Source: an uncultured Bacteroides sp. | GTDB taxonomy: Bacteria > Bacteroidota > Bacteroidia > Bacteroidales > Bacteroidaceae | Length of the DNA: 64,000 nucleotides | Direction: 5' to 3' | Assembly: GCF_937912035.1 (NCBI RefSeq) | Contig: NZ_CALDPF010000034.1 | Coordinates: 1-64,000 of the forward strand | In this document: one piece after another, positions 34,602 to 43,638 of the stretch | How the letters are laid out: every line of letters begins with the position of its first letter | How positions within the stretch are numbered: position 1 is the stretch's first letter | Notes under the pieces: generated by a model | The model's input: the letters and a program-made list of their open reading frames with translations, nothing else | Told to the model about the DNA's origin: nothing | Databases searched by the model: none | Made by a program: the position numbers and the translations under genes

Positions 34602-35162
34602 ATGGCAGATTCAAAAACTATAATCAGCGAAGCTGAAGAGAAAATGGACATGGCAATCATGTACCTTGACGAAGCATTGGCACATATCCGCGCAGGAAAA
34701 GCAGATGTACGTTTGTTGGACGGCATCAAAGTTGACTCATACGGAAGCATGGTTCCAATCAACAATGTGGCAGCAGTAACTACTCCTGATGCCAGAAGCA
34801 TAGCTATCAAGCCTTGGGACAAAAGCATGTTCCGCGTGATTGAGAAAGCCATCATCGACTCAGAACTTGGAATTATGCCTGAAAACAATGGCGAAATCAT
34901 ACGTATCGGTATCCCTCCATTGACAGAGGAACGCCGTAAACAATTGTCAAAACAGTGTAAAGGCGAAGTTGAAACTGCAAAAGTAAGTATCCGTAACGCT
35001 CGCCGCGATGCAATCGACGCATTGAAGAAAGCCGTAAAAGACGGTATGCCTGAAGACGAGCAGAAAAACAGCGAAGCAAAACTGCAGAAGATACACGACA
35101 AGTTTATCAAGCAGATTGACGACATGTTTGCTGCCAAGGATAAGGAAATCATGACAGTATAA
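34602..35162 (+). CDS. frr: ribosome recycling factor
   Basis: Splits post-termination ribosomes together with EF-G (186 aa, standard length). Family segments seen are HIRAGKADVRLLDGIKVDSYG, TPDARSIAIKPWDKSM and IGIPPLTEERRKQL. The long helical bundle ends in KDKEIMTV. It has its own promoter and a terminator downstream; rsgA follows 154 bp later. The opposite strand has a 198-codon open frame, which is a shadow of this gene. Confidence 0.97.
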   Translation: MADSKTIISEAEEKMDMAIMYLDEALAHIRAGKADVRLLDGIKVDSYGSMVPINNVAAVTTPDARSIAIKPWDKSMFRVIEKAIIDSELGIMPENNGEIIRIGIPPLTEERRKQLSKQCKGEVETAKVSIRNARRDAIDALKKAVKDGMPEDEQKNSEAKLQKIHDKFIKQIDDMFAAKDKEIMTV

Positions 35163-35205
35163 TGTTTTTTTATTGGTGCATACACCAATACATTTATACA
35201 CTATA

Positions 35206-35275
35206 AAAGAAAGAAGAATCTGCACTACCATTTTTCCCCAAAAACACAGTAATGCAGTTTCTTCTTTTCTTTATT
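35206..35275 (+). terminator. long stem terminator after frr
   Basis: AAAGAAAGAAGAATCTGCA pairs with TGCAGTTTCTTCTTTTCTTT (one mismatch and a bulge) around a 27-nt loop, ending in a T-rich strand. A second small palindrome, ATTGGTG/CACCAAT, precedes it at 35172-35189. Confidence 0.7.
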
Positions 35276-35316
35276 AAATAATATCACTAATTCACAATTA
35301 CAAAAAATCAACTCTT

Positions 35317-36252
35317 TTGGATAAAGGTTTAGTAATTAAAAATACAGGTAGCTGGTATCTCGTTAAAACAGACGAAGACAGCACGGTGGAATGCAAGATT
35401 AAAGGGAATTTCCGACTGAAAGGTATCAGAAGTACAAACCCGGTAGCTGTTGGCGACCGTGTGAAAATCATACGCAATCAGGAAGGCACTGCATTCATAA
35501 CAGAAATTGAAGACCGAAAGAACTATATAATACGACGTTCATCCAACCTTTCAAAGCAATCGCACATCATAGCATCAAACCTTGACCAGTGCATGCTTAT
35601 CGTAACAGTAAACTATCCTGAAACATCAACTACATTCATCGACCGCTTTCTGGCATCGGCCGAAGCATATCGTGTACCGGTATGTCTGGTTTTCAACAAG
35701 ACAGACCGATATTCGGAAGATGAGAACAGATATCTGGACGGACTTATAAATCTATACACCACTATCGGGTATCAGTGTTATAAGGTCTCAGCTCTGAACA
35801 ACATAGGAATTGAAGAAATCAAAAAGGCCCTTGAAGGTAAGATAACACTTTTCTCCGGAAACTCGGGAGTAGGAAAATCCACACTTATCAATGCCATTCT
35901 GCCGGAACAAAATCTGAAAACAGGTGATATTTCGAATGTCCACAACAAAGGTATGCACACCACGACATTCTCCGAAATGTTCCCCGTAAACGGAGGAGGA
36001 TACATAATCGACACTCCGGGAATAAAAGGTTTCGGTACATTCGACATGGAAGATGAAGAGGTGGGACATTATTTCAAGGAAATATTCAAATTCTCGGCCA
36101 ATTGCAAATATGGCAACTGTACACACCGTCATGAACCGGGATGTGCAGTGAGGGAGGCCGTAGAAAAACATTACATAAGCGAATCAAGATATACTTCTTA
36201 TCTGAGCATACTTGACGATAAAGAGGACGGCAAATACCGTTCGGCATATTAA
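35317..36252 (+). CDS. rsgA: ribosome small subunit-dependent GTPase A
   Basis: A circularly permuted GTPase that helps mature the 30S subunit (311 aa). An N-terminal OB fold (about 1-70) is followed by G4 FNKTD, then the P-loop GNSGVGKSTLINAI and G3 DTPGIKGFG in permuted order. A C-terminal zinc site has C-x4-C-x-H-x5-C (CKYGNCTHRHEPGC). The only start that fits the family N-terminus (DKGLVIKNTGSWY) is TTG at 35317, an unusual start codon that may limit expression. Confidence 0.94.
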   Translation: MDKGLVIKNTGSWYLVKTDEDSTVECKIKGNFRLKGIRSTNPVAVGDRVKIIRNQEGTAFITEIEDRKNYIIRRSSNLSKQSHIIASNLDQCMLIVTVNYPETSTTFIDRFLASAEAYRVPVCLVFNKTDRYSEDENRYLDGLINLYTTIGYQCYKVSALNNIGIEEIKKALEGKITLFSGNSGVGKSTLINAILPEQNLKTGDISNVHNKGMHTTTFSEMFPVNGGGYIIDTPGIKGFGTFDMEDEEVGHYFKEIFKFSANCKYGNCTHRHEPGCAVREAVEKHYISESRYTSYLSILDDKEDGKYRSAY

Positions 36253-36282
36253 AACATAAATACATCTACAACTAAAAACAGA

Positions 36283-37941
36283 ATGGGACTATTTATAAGA
36301 AAAAGCATTGAAACTCTGCAGGCAGAAGCACAGGCTTCCGGCAGTAAGACTCTGAAAAGAGTGCTTGGTCCTGTAGGGCTGGTAGCTCTTGGAGTTGGAG
36401 TAATAATAGGTGCAGGACTTTTCTCCATTACCGGAACTGTAGCATCCGAATTTACAGGACCGGCCATAACCCTGTCGTTCATAATTGCAGCCATAGGATG
36501 CTGCTTTGCAGGTCTGTGCTACGCTGAATTTGCTTCTATGATTCCTGTGTCGGGCAGTGCTTATACATACTCGTATGCCACTATGGGCGAACTCATAGCA
36601 TGGATTATAGGCTGGGATCTTGTTTTGGAATATACCGTTGCCGCAACTACCGTAAGTATAAGTTGGAGCAGATACATGGTGGTTTTTCTAGAAAGTATAG
36701 GTATATCCCTACCCCACCATCTTACGGCTTGTCCATGGGATGGTGGTATAATAAACATACCTGCAATACTCATTGTAATAATGATGAGTATCATACTGAT
36801 GAGAGGTACGGCAGGAAGTTCCATATTCAATGGTTTTATAGTATTTCTGAAAATAGCTGTAATACTGGTTTTCGTAGTACTGGGGTGGAAATTCATTCAG
36901 GCAGACAATTATACTCCATACATTCCTGAAAATACCGGAAAGCTGGGTGAGTTCGGTATATCCGGAATATTCCGCGGTGCGGCAATAGTATTCTTTGCCT
37001 TTCTCGGTTTCGATGCTGTAAGTACAGCAGCACAGGAGACAAAGAACCCTAAACGCGACATGCCTATAGGAATTCTGGTTTCACTTCTGGTTTGTACAGT
37101 TTTATACATTCTGTTTGCACACGTGATGACAGGGGTGGCGAACTATACCGAGTTCAAAGGTCATGTGGGAATAGCACCCGTAGCCGTTGCCATAGAAAAT
37201 ATGGGAACTGTTGATGCCTCAGGAACAATAACTCCTGCATATCCTTGGCTCAACAAGGCCATAATTCTGGCGATACTGTTCGGTTACTGTTCTGTCATAA
37301 TGGTGACTCTTATGGGACAGAGCCGTGTTTTCCTGAGTATGAGCCACGACGGCCTGCTTCCAAAGTTTTTTTCAAAAATAAATGAAAAGACAAGAACACC
37401 AGTACACAGTAATTTGTTATTCATGGTGGTTGTAAGTCTGCTGGCAGGATTTGTCCCGGCACAGGTGGCAGGCGAGATGACAAGCATAGGAACACTTCTT
37501 GCATTTACACTGGTATGCGCCGGAATTCTTGTCGTGAGAAAGACCATGCCGGATGCACTAAGGGCATTCAAGACTCCGTTTGTACCGGCAGTACCGATAC
37601 TGGGAATATTGACATGCCTGTGTATGATGTGTTTCCTGCCTGCCGATACATGGATAAGACTCGTACTCTGGATGCTGATTGGACTTGACGTATATGCATC
37701 ATACGGTATCAGACACAGTAAACTGGAAAAAGGAATAAAAATAAGGAAGGGAGATATGGTGCTGAATATCATGGGGATATCATTGTCCGTACTAAGCATA
37801 ATAACAGGACTATGGCATCAGCAGACAGTAGGCTGGGAAGCCGATAAGACATTGCTGACCATATCATTTGTCTTTGCAGTGACACATTGTGCATACTATA
37901 TGTACAGAATGTGGAAACACTCCAAACCTGTACTATCGTAA
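36283..37941 (+). CDS. APC family amino acid permease
   Basis: A 552-residue secondary transporter with about 12-14 membrane segments. The first one after a basic N-terminus contains the APC signature GVIIGAGLFSITG, and the segment FFAFLGFDAVSTAAQETKNPKRDMP is the conserved loop of the cationic amino acid transporter branch (CAT/YfnA type). The substrate cannot be stated from sequence. It starts 30 bp after rsgA, so it may be read from the same transcript. A separate promoter element precedes cysQ downstream. Confidence 0.88.
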   Translation: MGLFIRKSIETLQAEAQASGSKTLKRVLGPVGLVALGVGVIIGAGLFSITGTVASEFTGPAITLSFIIAAIGCCFAGLCYAEFASMIPVSGSAYTYSYATMGELIAWIIGWDLVLEYTVAATTVSISWSRYMVVFLESIGISLPHHLTACPWDGGIINIPAILIVIMMSIILMRGTAGSSIFNGFIVFLKIAVILVFVVLGWKFIQADNYTPYIPENTGKLGEFGISGIFRGAAIVFFAFLGFDAVSTAAQETKNPKRDMPIGILVSLLVCTVLYILFAHVMTGVANYTEFKGHVGIAPVAVAIENMGTVDASGTITPAYPWLNKAIILAILFGYCSVIMVTLMGQSRVFLSMSHDGLLPKFFSKINEKTRTPVHSNLLFMVVVSLLAGFVPAQVAGEMTSIGTLLAFTLVCAGILVVRKTMPDALRAFKTPFVPAVPILGILTCLCMMCFLPADTWIRLVLWMLIGLDVYASYGIRHSKLEKGIKIRKGDMVLNIMGISLSVLSIITGLWHQQTVGWEADKTLLTISFVFAVTHCAYYMYRMWKHSKPVLS

Positions 37942-37972
37942 TGTCTTATATCTTAAAATAAGTTATAAAACA

Positions 37973-37980
37973 TAACTTTG
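37973..37980 (+). promoter_or_regulatory. -7 element for the cysQ-sulfotransferase operon
   Basis: TAACTTTG fits TAnnTTTG and lies 71 bp upstream of the cysQ ATG. The -33 box is weak. No riboswitch-like fold is recognised in the leader. Confidence 0.5.
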
Positions 37981-38051
37981 TCCAGGAATTCAGAGTTTTC
38001 AACTACAGGCTTTTAGAAAAAAAGTACTTATTTTACAGCGATTTATAGATT

Positions 38052-38858
38052 ATGGATAAAAATATATTGATGGTCGCAGTCCGTGCTGCAATAGAAGCAG
38101 GTGCGAAAATAATGAGCGTCTATACTGATCCGAATGCGGATTTTGAAATAGAAAAGAAAGCAGACAATTCACCTCTGACAATAGCCGACAGGAAAGCGCA
38201 TGAAGTTATCAGCGGAATACTTTCATTGACAAATATTCCTGTACTGAGTGAGGAAGGCAAGAAGCTTCCATTCGAAAACAGAAAGGAATGGAACGAGTTG
38301 TGGATAGTCGATCCGCTGGACGGAACAAAGGAATTCATAAAGAAGAATGGCGAATTCACCGTTAATATAGCATACGTAAAAAACGGTACGCCTCAAGCCG
38401 GAGTAATATATATTCCGGTAAAGGAAGAATTATATCTGGGCGACTGTGAACACGGTGCATTCAAAGTGGAAAATATAAATTCAGTTTCTGAAGAAGAAAC
38501 ATTCTCTTCGCTGACATCAAGAGCCATACATCTTCCTATAAGAGAAGAAAGAAATAAATTCGTCGTAGTGGCTTCTCGTTCACATCTTTCTCCTGAGACA
38601 GAAGAATTTATCGAAAAGGTTAAAGAATTACACCCTGATGTAGAAACTGTATCAAAAGGCAGCTCTCTAAAACTATGCCTCATAGCTGAAGGCAAGGCAG
38701 ATATTTATCCGCGTTTCGCTCCTACAATGGAATGGGATACGGCTGCCGGACATGCCATTATCCGTGCTGCCGGAAGAGAGGTATATCACACAGACGAGAA
38801 AACGCCACTCTCATATAATAAAGAAGATTTATTGAACCCGTGGTTCATTGCCAAATAA
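38052..38858 (+). CDS. cysQ: 3'(2'),5'-bisphosphate nucleotidase
   Basis: Removes the 3'-phosphate from PAP (and PAPS), clearing the by-product of sulfotransferases (268 aa). The inositol-monophosphatase fold is shown by the metal motif WIVDPLDGTKEFIKKNGEFTVNIAY (about 84-108) and by the C-terminal MEWDTAAGHAIIRAAG. KADNSPLTIADRKAH is the N-terminal metal loop. As first gene of the locus it fits directly: PAP, made when the sulfotransferase at 44513 acts, inhibits that enzyme class. Confidence 0.93.
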   Translation: MDKNILMVAVRAAIEAGAKIMSVYTDPNADFEIEKKADNSPLTIADRKAHEVISGILSLTNIPVLSEEGKKLPFENRKEWNELWIVDPLDGTKEFIKKNGEFTVNIAYVKNGTPQAGVIYIPVKEELYLGDCEHGAFKVENINSVSEEETFSSLTSRAIHLPIREERNKFVVVASRSHLSPETEEFIEKVKELHPDVETVSKGSSLKLCLIAEGKADIYPRFAPTMEWDTAAGHAIIRAAGREVYHTDEKTPLSYNKEDLLNPWFIAK

Positions 38859-38900
38859 CAAGTAAGATAAGAATTGTCAAATCGACGAAGTCAATAAAAG

Positions 38901-40442
38901 ATGTCACACGAAATAATCATAGTACTTGTCTCACTTGTAGGGATGCTTGCGGCTCTAATTGCTGATAAAATGAGACCGGGAATGATTTTGTTCTCCGTTC
39001 TCGTGGTTTTCCTATGCACCGGAATATTGACTCCGAAAGAGATGCTTGAGGGATTCAGCAACAAAGGTATGATAACTGTAGCTATGCTGTTCCTGGTAAG
39101 TGAAGGAGTACGCCAAAGCGGTGCTCTGACAAAACTTATCAAGAATCTGCTTCCTGTAGAAAATATAAATGTTTTCAAGGCTCAACTAAGGATGTTGCCA
39201 AGTATTGCCTTCATATCGGCATTCCTCAACAACACTCCGGTGGTGGTAATTTTTGCGCCAATAATAAAGAGGTGGGCAAACTACGTAAAGCTTCCTGCCA
39301 CTTATTTCCTCATTCCCCTGTCGTATGTAACGATTTTGGGAGGTATGTGTACACTTATAGGAACTTCTACAAACCTAGTGGTACACAGTATGATACAGGA
39401 TGCAGGAATGAAAGGATTCAGTATGTTCGAGCTTGGCAAGGTGGGTATCTTCATAGCACTTGCCGGTATCATATATCTGTTCGTTTTCTCAAAGAAACTG
39501 CTCCCTGCGCAACGTCCTGATCAGGTTATTTCAGGCGAAGATGATCCGTCGCTTCATCCTATAGAGGCTGTAATAGGAGCACGTTTTCCTGGTATCAATC
39601 GCCGCATTTCCGATTTCGACTTCAAACGCCACTATGGTGCAGAGATAAAGGAATTGAGAAGAAACGGTAATACATATACCAATCTTTCGAAGATGCACTT
39701 CCGCGAGAACGATACTCTGGTAATAATGGCAGACGACAGTTTCATCAAAACATGGGGTGAATCGTCTGTCTTCATCATGCTGGCAAACGGAAAGGATGTA
39801 GAACCTGTGGGAAAGAAAAAACGCTGGCTTGCCCTGACATTATTATTGATTATGATTATAGGTGCTACTGTAGGCGAACTTCCTGCTGTGCAGAAGATGT
39901 TGCCCGAAGGAATCAAGCTGGATATGTTCTTTTTCGTGTCGGTAACTACTGTAATAATGGCATGGACAAAGATATTTCCTCCACGCAAATACACAAAATA
40001 CATATCATGGGACGTGCTGATAACCATTGCATGTGCTTTCGGCATCAGCAAGGCTATGGTGAATTCAGGGGTTTCCGACCTGATAGCGAGCCAGATTATA
40101 GGACTTAGCCATAGTTATGGCCCGTATGTATTGCTGGCGGCAATGTTTATAATAACGAACATCTTTACCGAATTGATAACAAATAATGCAGCTGCAGCAT
40201 TGTCGTTTCCGCTTGCCTTGTCGCTGTCGCAACAGCTTGGAGTAAGCCCTATGCCATTCTTTGTCATCGTATGTGTGGCAGCCTCGGCCAGTTTCTCCAC
40301 TCCTATCGGTTATCAGACAAACCTTATAGTACAGGGTATCGGTAATTATAAGTTTACAGACTTTGTACGCATAGGTCTGCCGCTTAATATCATTACTTTC
40401 ATAATTTCGGTACTGCTTATACCGCAAATTTGGCCATTTTAA
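38901..40442 (+). CDS. SLC13-family permease, probable sulfate transporter
   Basis: A 513-residue membrane protein with about ten membrane segments. Two hairpin signatures are seen: FLNNTPVVVIFAPI (about 95-108) and the inverted second one near ELITNNAAAALSFPLAL. A soluble TrkA-C/RCK_C-type domain lies between about 210 and 300 (FPGINRRISDFDF...ENDTLVIMAD). This is the DASS/SLC13 class that carries anions including sulfate. Location between cysQ and cysC makes sulfate the likely substrate; the sequence alone does not prove it. Confidence 0.88.
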   Translation: MSHEIIIVLVSLVGMLAALIADKMRPGMILFSVLVVFLCTGILTPKEMLEGFSNKGMITVAMLFLVSEGVRQSGALTKLIKNLLPVENINVFKAQLRMLPSIAFISAFLNNTPVVVIFAPIIKRWANYVKLPATYFLIPLSYVTILGGMCTLIGTSTNLVVHSMIQDAGMKGFSMFELGKVGIFIALAGIIYLFVFSKKLLPAQRPDQVISGEDDPSLHPIEAVIGARFPGINRRISDFDFKRHYGAEIKELRRNGNTYTNLSKMHFRENDTLVIMADDSFIKTWGESSVFIMLANGKDVEPVGKKKRWLALTLLLIMIIGATVGELPAVQKMLPEGIKLDMFFFVSVTTVIMAWTKIFPPRKYTKYISWDVLITIACAFGISKAMVNSGVSDLIASQIIGLSHSYGPYVLLAAMFIITNIFTELITNNAAAALSFPLALSLSQQLGVSPMPFFVIVCVAASASFSTPIGYQTNLIVQGIGNYKFTDFVRIGLPLNIITFIISVLLIPQIWPF

Positions 40443-40466
40443 GAAATAAATAAAAACTAGACATAT

Positions 40467-41078
40467 ATGGAAAATAAAAACAACATTTATCCTATATTCG
40501 ACAAGATGCTCACCAGAGCCGACAAGGAAGAACTGCTTCATCAGCATAGCGTGATGATATGGTTCACTGGACTGAGCGGCTCAGGTAAAAGCACGATTGC
40601 AATAGCTCTTGAAAGGGAATTGCAAAAGCGTGGTCTGCTATGCAGAATTCTTGACGGAGACAATATCCGCAGCGGAATAAACAACAACTTGGGATTCTCT
40701 GAAGAAGACAGAGTGGAAAATATCCGACGCATAGCCGAAATAGGAAAACTGTTTGTAGATACCGGTATAATCACCATTGCAGCCTTTATAAGTCCTAACA
40801 ATGACATACGTGAAATGGCTGCCAATATTATAGGAAAAGAAAATTTCCTTGAAATATTTGTAAGCACACCTATAGAGGAATGCGAGAGAAGAGATGTGAA
40901 AGGCCTTTATGCAAAAGCCAGACGTGGAGAAATAAAGAACTTCACAGGTATATCAGCACCTTTCGAAGCTCCGGCAAACCCGGCTTTGTCTATAGATACG
41001 TCAAAACTGAGTGTTGAGGAATCTGTAAACAAACTTCTGGAACTTATACTTCCTAAAATATCATTCAAAAAAGACTAA
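40467..41078 (+). CDS. cysC: adenylylsulfate kinase
   Basis: Phosphorylates APS to PAPS (203 aa). P-loop GLSGSGKST is followed by LDGDNIRSGINNNLGFSEEDR and the conserved IAAFISPNNDIRE. The protein is a stand-alone kinase, not fused to CysN as in some bacteria. PAPS is both the input of assimilatory reduction and the donor for sulfotransferases; only the second use has a gene in this window. It lies 24 bp after the permease and 15 bp before cysD. Confidence 0.96.
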   Translation: MENKNNIYPIFDKMLTRADKEELLHQHSVMIWFTGLSGSGKSTIAIALERELQKRGLLCRILDGDNIRSGINNNLGFSEEDRVENIRRIAEIGKLFVDTGIITIAAFISPNNDIREMAANIIGKENFLEIFVSTPIEECERRDVKGLYAKARRGEIKNFTGISAPFEAPANPALSIDTSKLSVEESVNKLLELILPKISFKKD

Positions 41079-41093
41079 AAACAAAATAAAAAT

Positions 41094-42005
41094 ATGATCG
41101 AAGAATATAAACTTAGCCACTTGAAGGAACTGGAAGCCGAGTCTATCCACATTATACGTGAAGTGGCTGCCGAATTCGAAAATCCTGTCATGCTTTACAG
41201 TATAGGCAAGGATTCATCTGTAATGGTACGTCTGGCAGAAAAAGCTTTTGCACCGGGCAAGGTACCATTCCCTCTTATGCATATTGACTCAAAATGGAAA
41301 TTCAAGGAAATGATTCAGTTCCGCGATGAATATGCAAAAAAATATGGCTGGAATCTCATTGTAGAAAGCAATATGGAGGCATTCAAAGCCGGTGTAGGTC
41401 CTTTCACTCACGGTAGTAAAGTCCATACAGACCTAATGAAGACACAGGCTTTGCTTAATGCACTCGATAAATACAAATTCGATGCAGCATTCGGTGGTGC
41501 ACGTCGCGACGAGGAAAAATCACGTGCAAAAGAACGTATATTCTCTTTCAGAAATGAGTTCCACCAGTGGGACCCTAAAAACCAGCGTCCTGAGCTTTGG
41601 GACATTTATAACGCCCGCATCAGAAAAGGAGAAAGCATCCGTGTGTTCCCTCTGAGCAACTGGACAGAACTTGATATATGGCAGTACATACGTCTTGAAA
41701 ATATTCCTATCGTTCCTTTGTACTTCGCAAAGGAAAGACCGGTCATCAACATCGACGGACAGCTCATTATGCCTGACGACGACCGTCTGCCTGAACAGTA
41801 CAAAGATAAAATAGAAATGAAGAAGATACGTTTCCGTACTCTTGGCTGCTGGCCACTTACCGGAGCAATAGAAAGCGAAGCCGATACTATCGAAAAGATT
41901 GTGGAGGAAATGATGACCACTACAAAGAGCGAACGTACTACACGTGTGATTGACTTCGACCAGGAAGCCAGCATGGAGCAGAAAAAACGTGAAGGATATT
42001 TTTAG
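41094..42005 (+). CDS. cysD: sulfate adenylyltransferase subunit 2
   Basis: The catalytic ATP-sulfurylase subunit that adenylates sulfate to APS (303 aa). The PP-loop motif is YSIGKDSSVMVRL near residue 37. The family segments GGARRDEEKSRAKER and TLGCWPLTGA are intact, and the C-terminus ends KREGYF as in CysD. It pairs with the GTPase CysN encoded 98 bp downstream; the gap holds a 15-bp inverted repeat. Confidence 0.97.
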   Translation: MIEEYKLSHLKELEAESIHIIREVAAEFENPVMLYSIGKDSSVMVRLAEKAFAPGKVPFPLMHIDSKWKFKEMIQFRDEYAKKYGWNLIVESNMEAFKAGVGPFTHGSKVHTDLMKTQALLNALDKYKFDAAFGGARRDEEKSRAKERIFSFRNEFHQWDPKNQRPELWDIYNARIRKGESIRVFPLSNWTELDIWQYIRLENIPIVPLYFAKERPVINIDGQLIMPDDDRLPEQYKDKIEMKKIRFRTLGCWPLTGAIESEADTIEKIVEEMMTTTKSERTTRVIDFDQEASMEQKKREGYF

Positions 42006-42022
42006 ATAATTAAGAATTAAAG

Positions 42023-42089
42023 AATTAATAATTAAAAACGCCTCTGTTATAATTATTAATTGTTCATTATTCACTTTTAATTATTAATT
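42023..42089. repeat. 15-bp exact inverted repeat between cysD and cysN
   Basis: AATTAATAATTAAAA at 42023-42037 and its exact complement TTTTAATTATTAATT at 42075-42089, separated by 37 nt. The whole gap is TTAATT-rich. In RNA it would form a long, weak AT stem between two genes whose products form a 1:1 complex. Confidence 0.7.
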
Positions 42090-42103
42090 ATTAATCGAGT
42101 AAA

Positions 42104-43609
42104 ATGGAAACTTTAGATAAAAACAAATCAGGAAACCCTATGGAAGGAGAAGCACGCGGAAATATGTCCATAGAGGAATTCCTAAAGAAAGACGAACAGA
42201 AGGACTTGCTCCGTTTCCTTACAGCAGGTTCTGTTGACGACGGTAAATCAACTCTTATAGGCCGTCTGCTGTTCGACAGCAAGAAACTTTATGAAGACCA
42301 GCTTGACGCACTCGAACGCGACAGCAAGCGTGTAGGTAACGCAGGCGAACACATTGACTATGCCCTTTTGCTTGACGGTCTGAAAGCTGAACGCGAACAG
42401 GGTATCACAATCGATGTGGCATACAGATATTTCTCTACAAACAACCGTAAGTTCATCATTGCCGACACTCCGGGACACGAACAATATACCCGCAACATGA
42501 TTACAGGTGGTTCTACAGCCAATCTCGCAATCATCCTTGTTGATGCCCGTACAGGAGTTATCACTCAGACAAAGCGCCATTCATACCTGGTTTCACTGCT
42601 TGGTATCAAGCACGTGGTTCTGGCTGTAAACAAGATGGACCTGGTGGACTTCTCAAAGGAAGTGTTCGACAAGATTGTCAACGACTATAAATCTTTCGTT
42701 GAGCCTCTGAATATTCCGGACATTCAGTGCATACCGCTTTCGGCTTTAGAAGGTGACAACGTAGTGGAAAAATCAGACCGCACACCATGGTACGAAGGCA
42801 CATCATTACTTGAATATCTTGAAACAGTACATATCGGAAATGACCATAATCTGAAAGATTTCCGTTATCCGGTTCAGTACGTTTTGCGTCCTAACCTTGA
42901 TTTCCGCGGATTCTGTGGAAAGGTATCTTCAGGTGTTATACACAAAGGCGACGAAGTGATGGCTCTCCCGTCAGGAAAGAAATCACACGTAAAGAGTATC
43001 GTTACATACGAAGGTGAGATAGACTATGCTTTCCCTCCTATGTCTGTAACCATAACACTGGAAGATGAAATAGACGTATCAAGAGGTGAAATGCTTGTAC
43101 ATCCGGACAATGTTCCTATGATAGGACGTAACTTCGAAGCCATGCTGGTATGGATGGACGAAGAGAAGATGGACATGGAGAAATCATTTTTCCTGAAACA
43201 TACCACTAATACAAGCCGTACACGCATCGACAGCATAGAATATAAGGTAGATATCAACACAATGGAACACCTGAGTGTTGAAAACGGCCGCCTTGCAAAA
43301 GAAGATGTTCCAATGCAGTTGAACCAGATAGCAAAGGTTGTCCTTACTTCATCAAAGGAACTGTTCTTCGACTCATATTCTGACAACAAAGCTACAGGTG
43401 CATTCATACTTATAGACCCTATAACAAACAATACAAGTGCCGTAGGTATGATCATCAATCAGGTGGCAGACAAGGATATGCACAATCAAATGGAATTGCC
43501 TGTTCTGGATTTGCCTAAACTTGGTATCGCTCCTGAGCACTATGAAGCTATAGAAAAAGCAGTGAAAGAGCTGTCTCGTCAGGGTATTGATATTGAAATC
43601 AGAAAATAA
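42104..43609 (+). CDS. cysN: sulfate adenylyltransferase subunit 1 (GTPase)
   Basis: GTPase subunit that drives APS synthesis by CysD (501 aa). G1 is GSVDDGKSTL (about 44), G3 DTPGHEQYTRNM, G4 NKMDLVDF; EF-Tu-like domains II and III follow. About 40 extra residues with a charged SIEEFLKKDEQKDLL segment precede G1. No APS kinase domain is fused; CysC is separate. It follows cysD after a 98-bp gap with an inverted repeat and is followed by the SGNH hydrolase gene within 30 bp. Confidence 0.96.
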   Translation: METLDKNKSGNPMEGEARGNMSIEEFLKKDEQKDLLRFLTAGSVDDGKSTLIGRLLFDSKKLYEDQLDALERDSKRVGNAGEHIDYALLLDGLKAEREQGITIDVAYRYFSTNNRKFIIADTPGHEQYTRNMITGGSTANLAIILVDARTGVITQTKRHSYLVSLLGIKHVVLAVNKMDLVDFSKEVFDKIVNDYKSFVEPLNIPDIQCIPLSALEGDNVVEKSDRTPWYEGTSLLEYLETVHIGNDHNLKDFRYPVQYVLRPNLDFRGFCGKVSSGVIHKGDEVMALPSGKKSHVKSIVTYEGEIDYAFPPMSVTITLEDEIDVSRGEMLVHPDNVPMIGRNFEAMLVWMDEEKMDMEKSFFLKHTTNTSRTRIDSIEYKVDINTMEHLSVENGRLAKEDVPMQLNQIAKVVLTSSKELFFDSYSDNKATGAFILIDPITNNTSAVGMIINQVADKDMHNQMELPVLDLPKLGIAPEHYEAIEKAVKELSRQGIDIEIRK

Positions 43610-43638
43610 TACAAAAAATATTGTTAATATTTATAGGA

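Noticed and set aside
34592..35188. 198-codon minus-strand frame over frr
   Set aside because: Exact shadow of ribosome recycling factor; product is low-complexity Ser/Ile/Leu.
36283..37941. APC permease as part of the sulfonation operon
   Set aside because: It is an amino acid-type carrier, and a separate -7 element and a 110-bp gap lie between it and cysQ.
37981..38051. Riboswitch in the cysQ leader
   Set aside because: The leader is only about 66 nt and I see no paired core of a known class.
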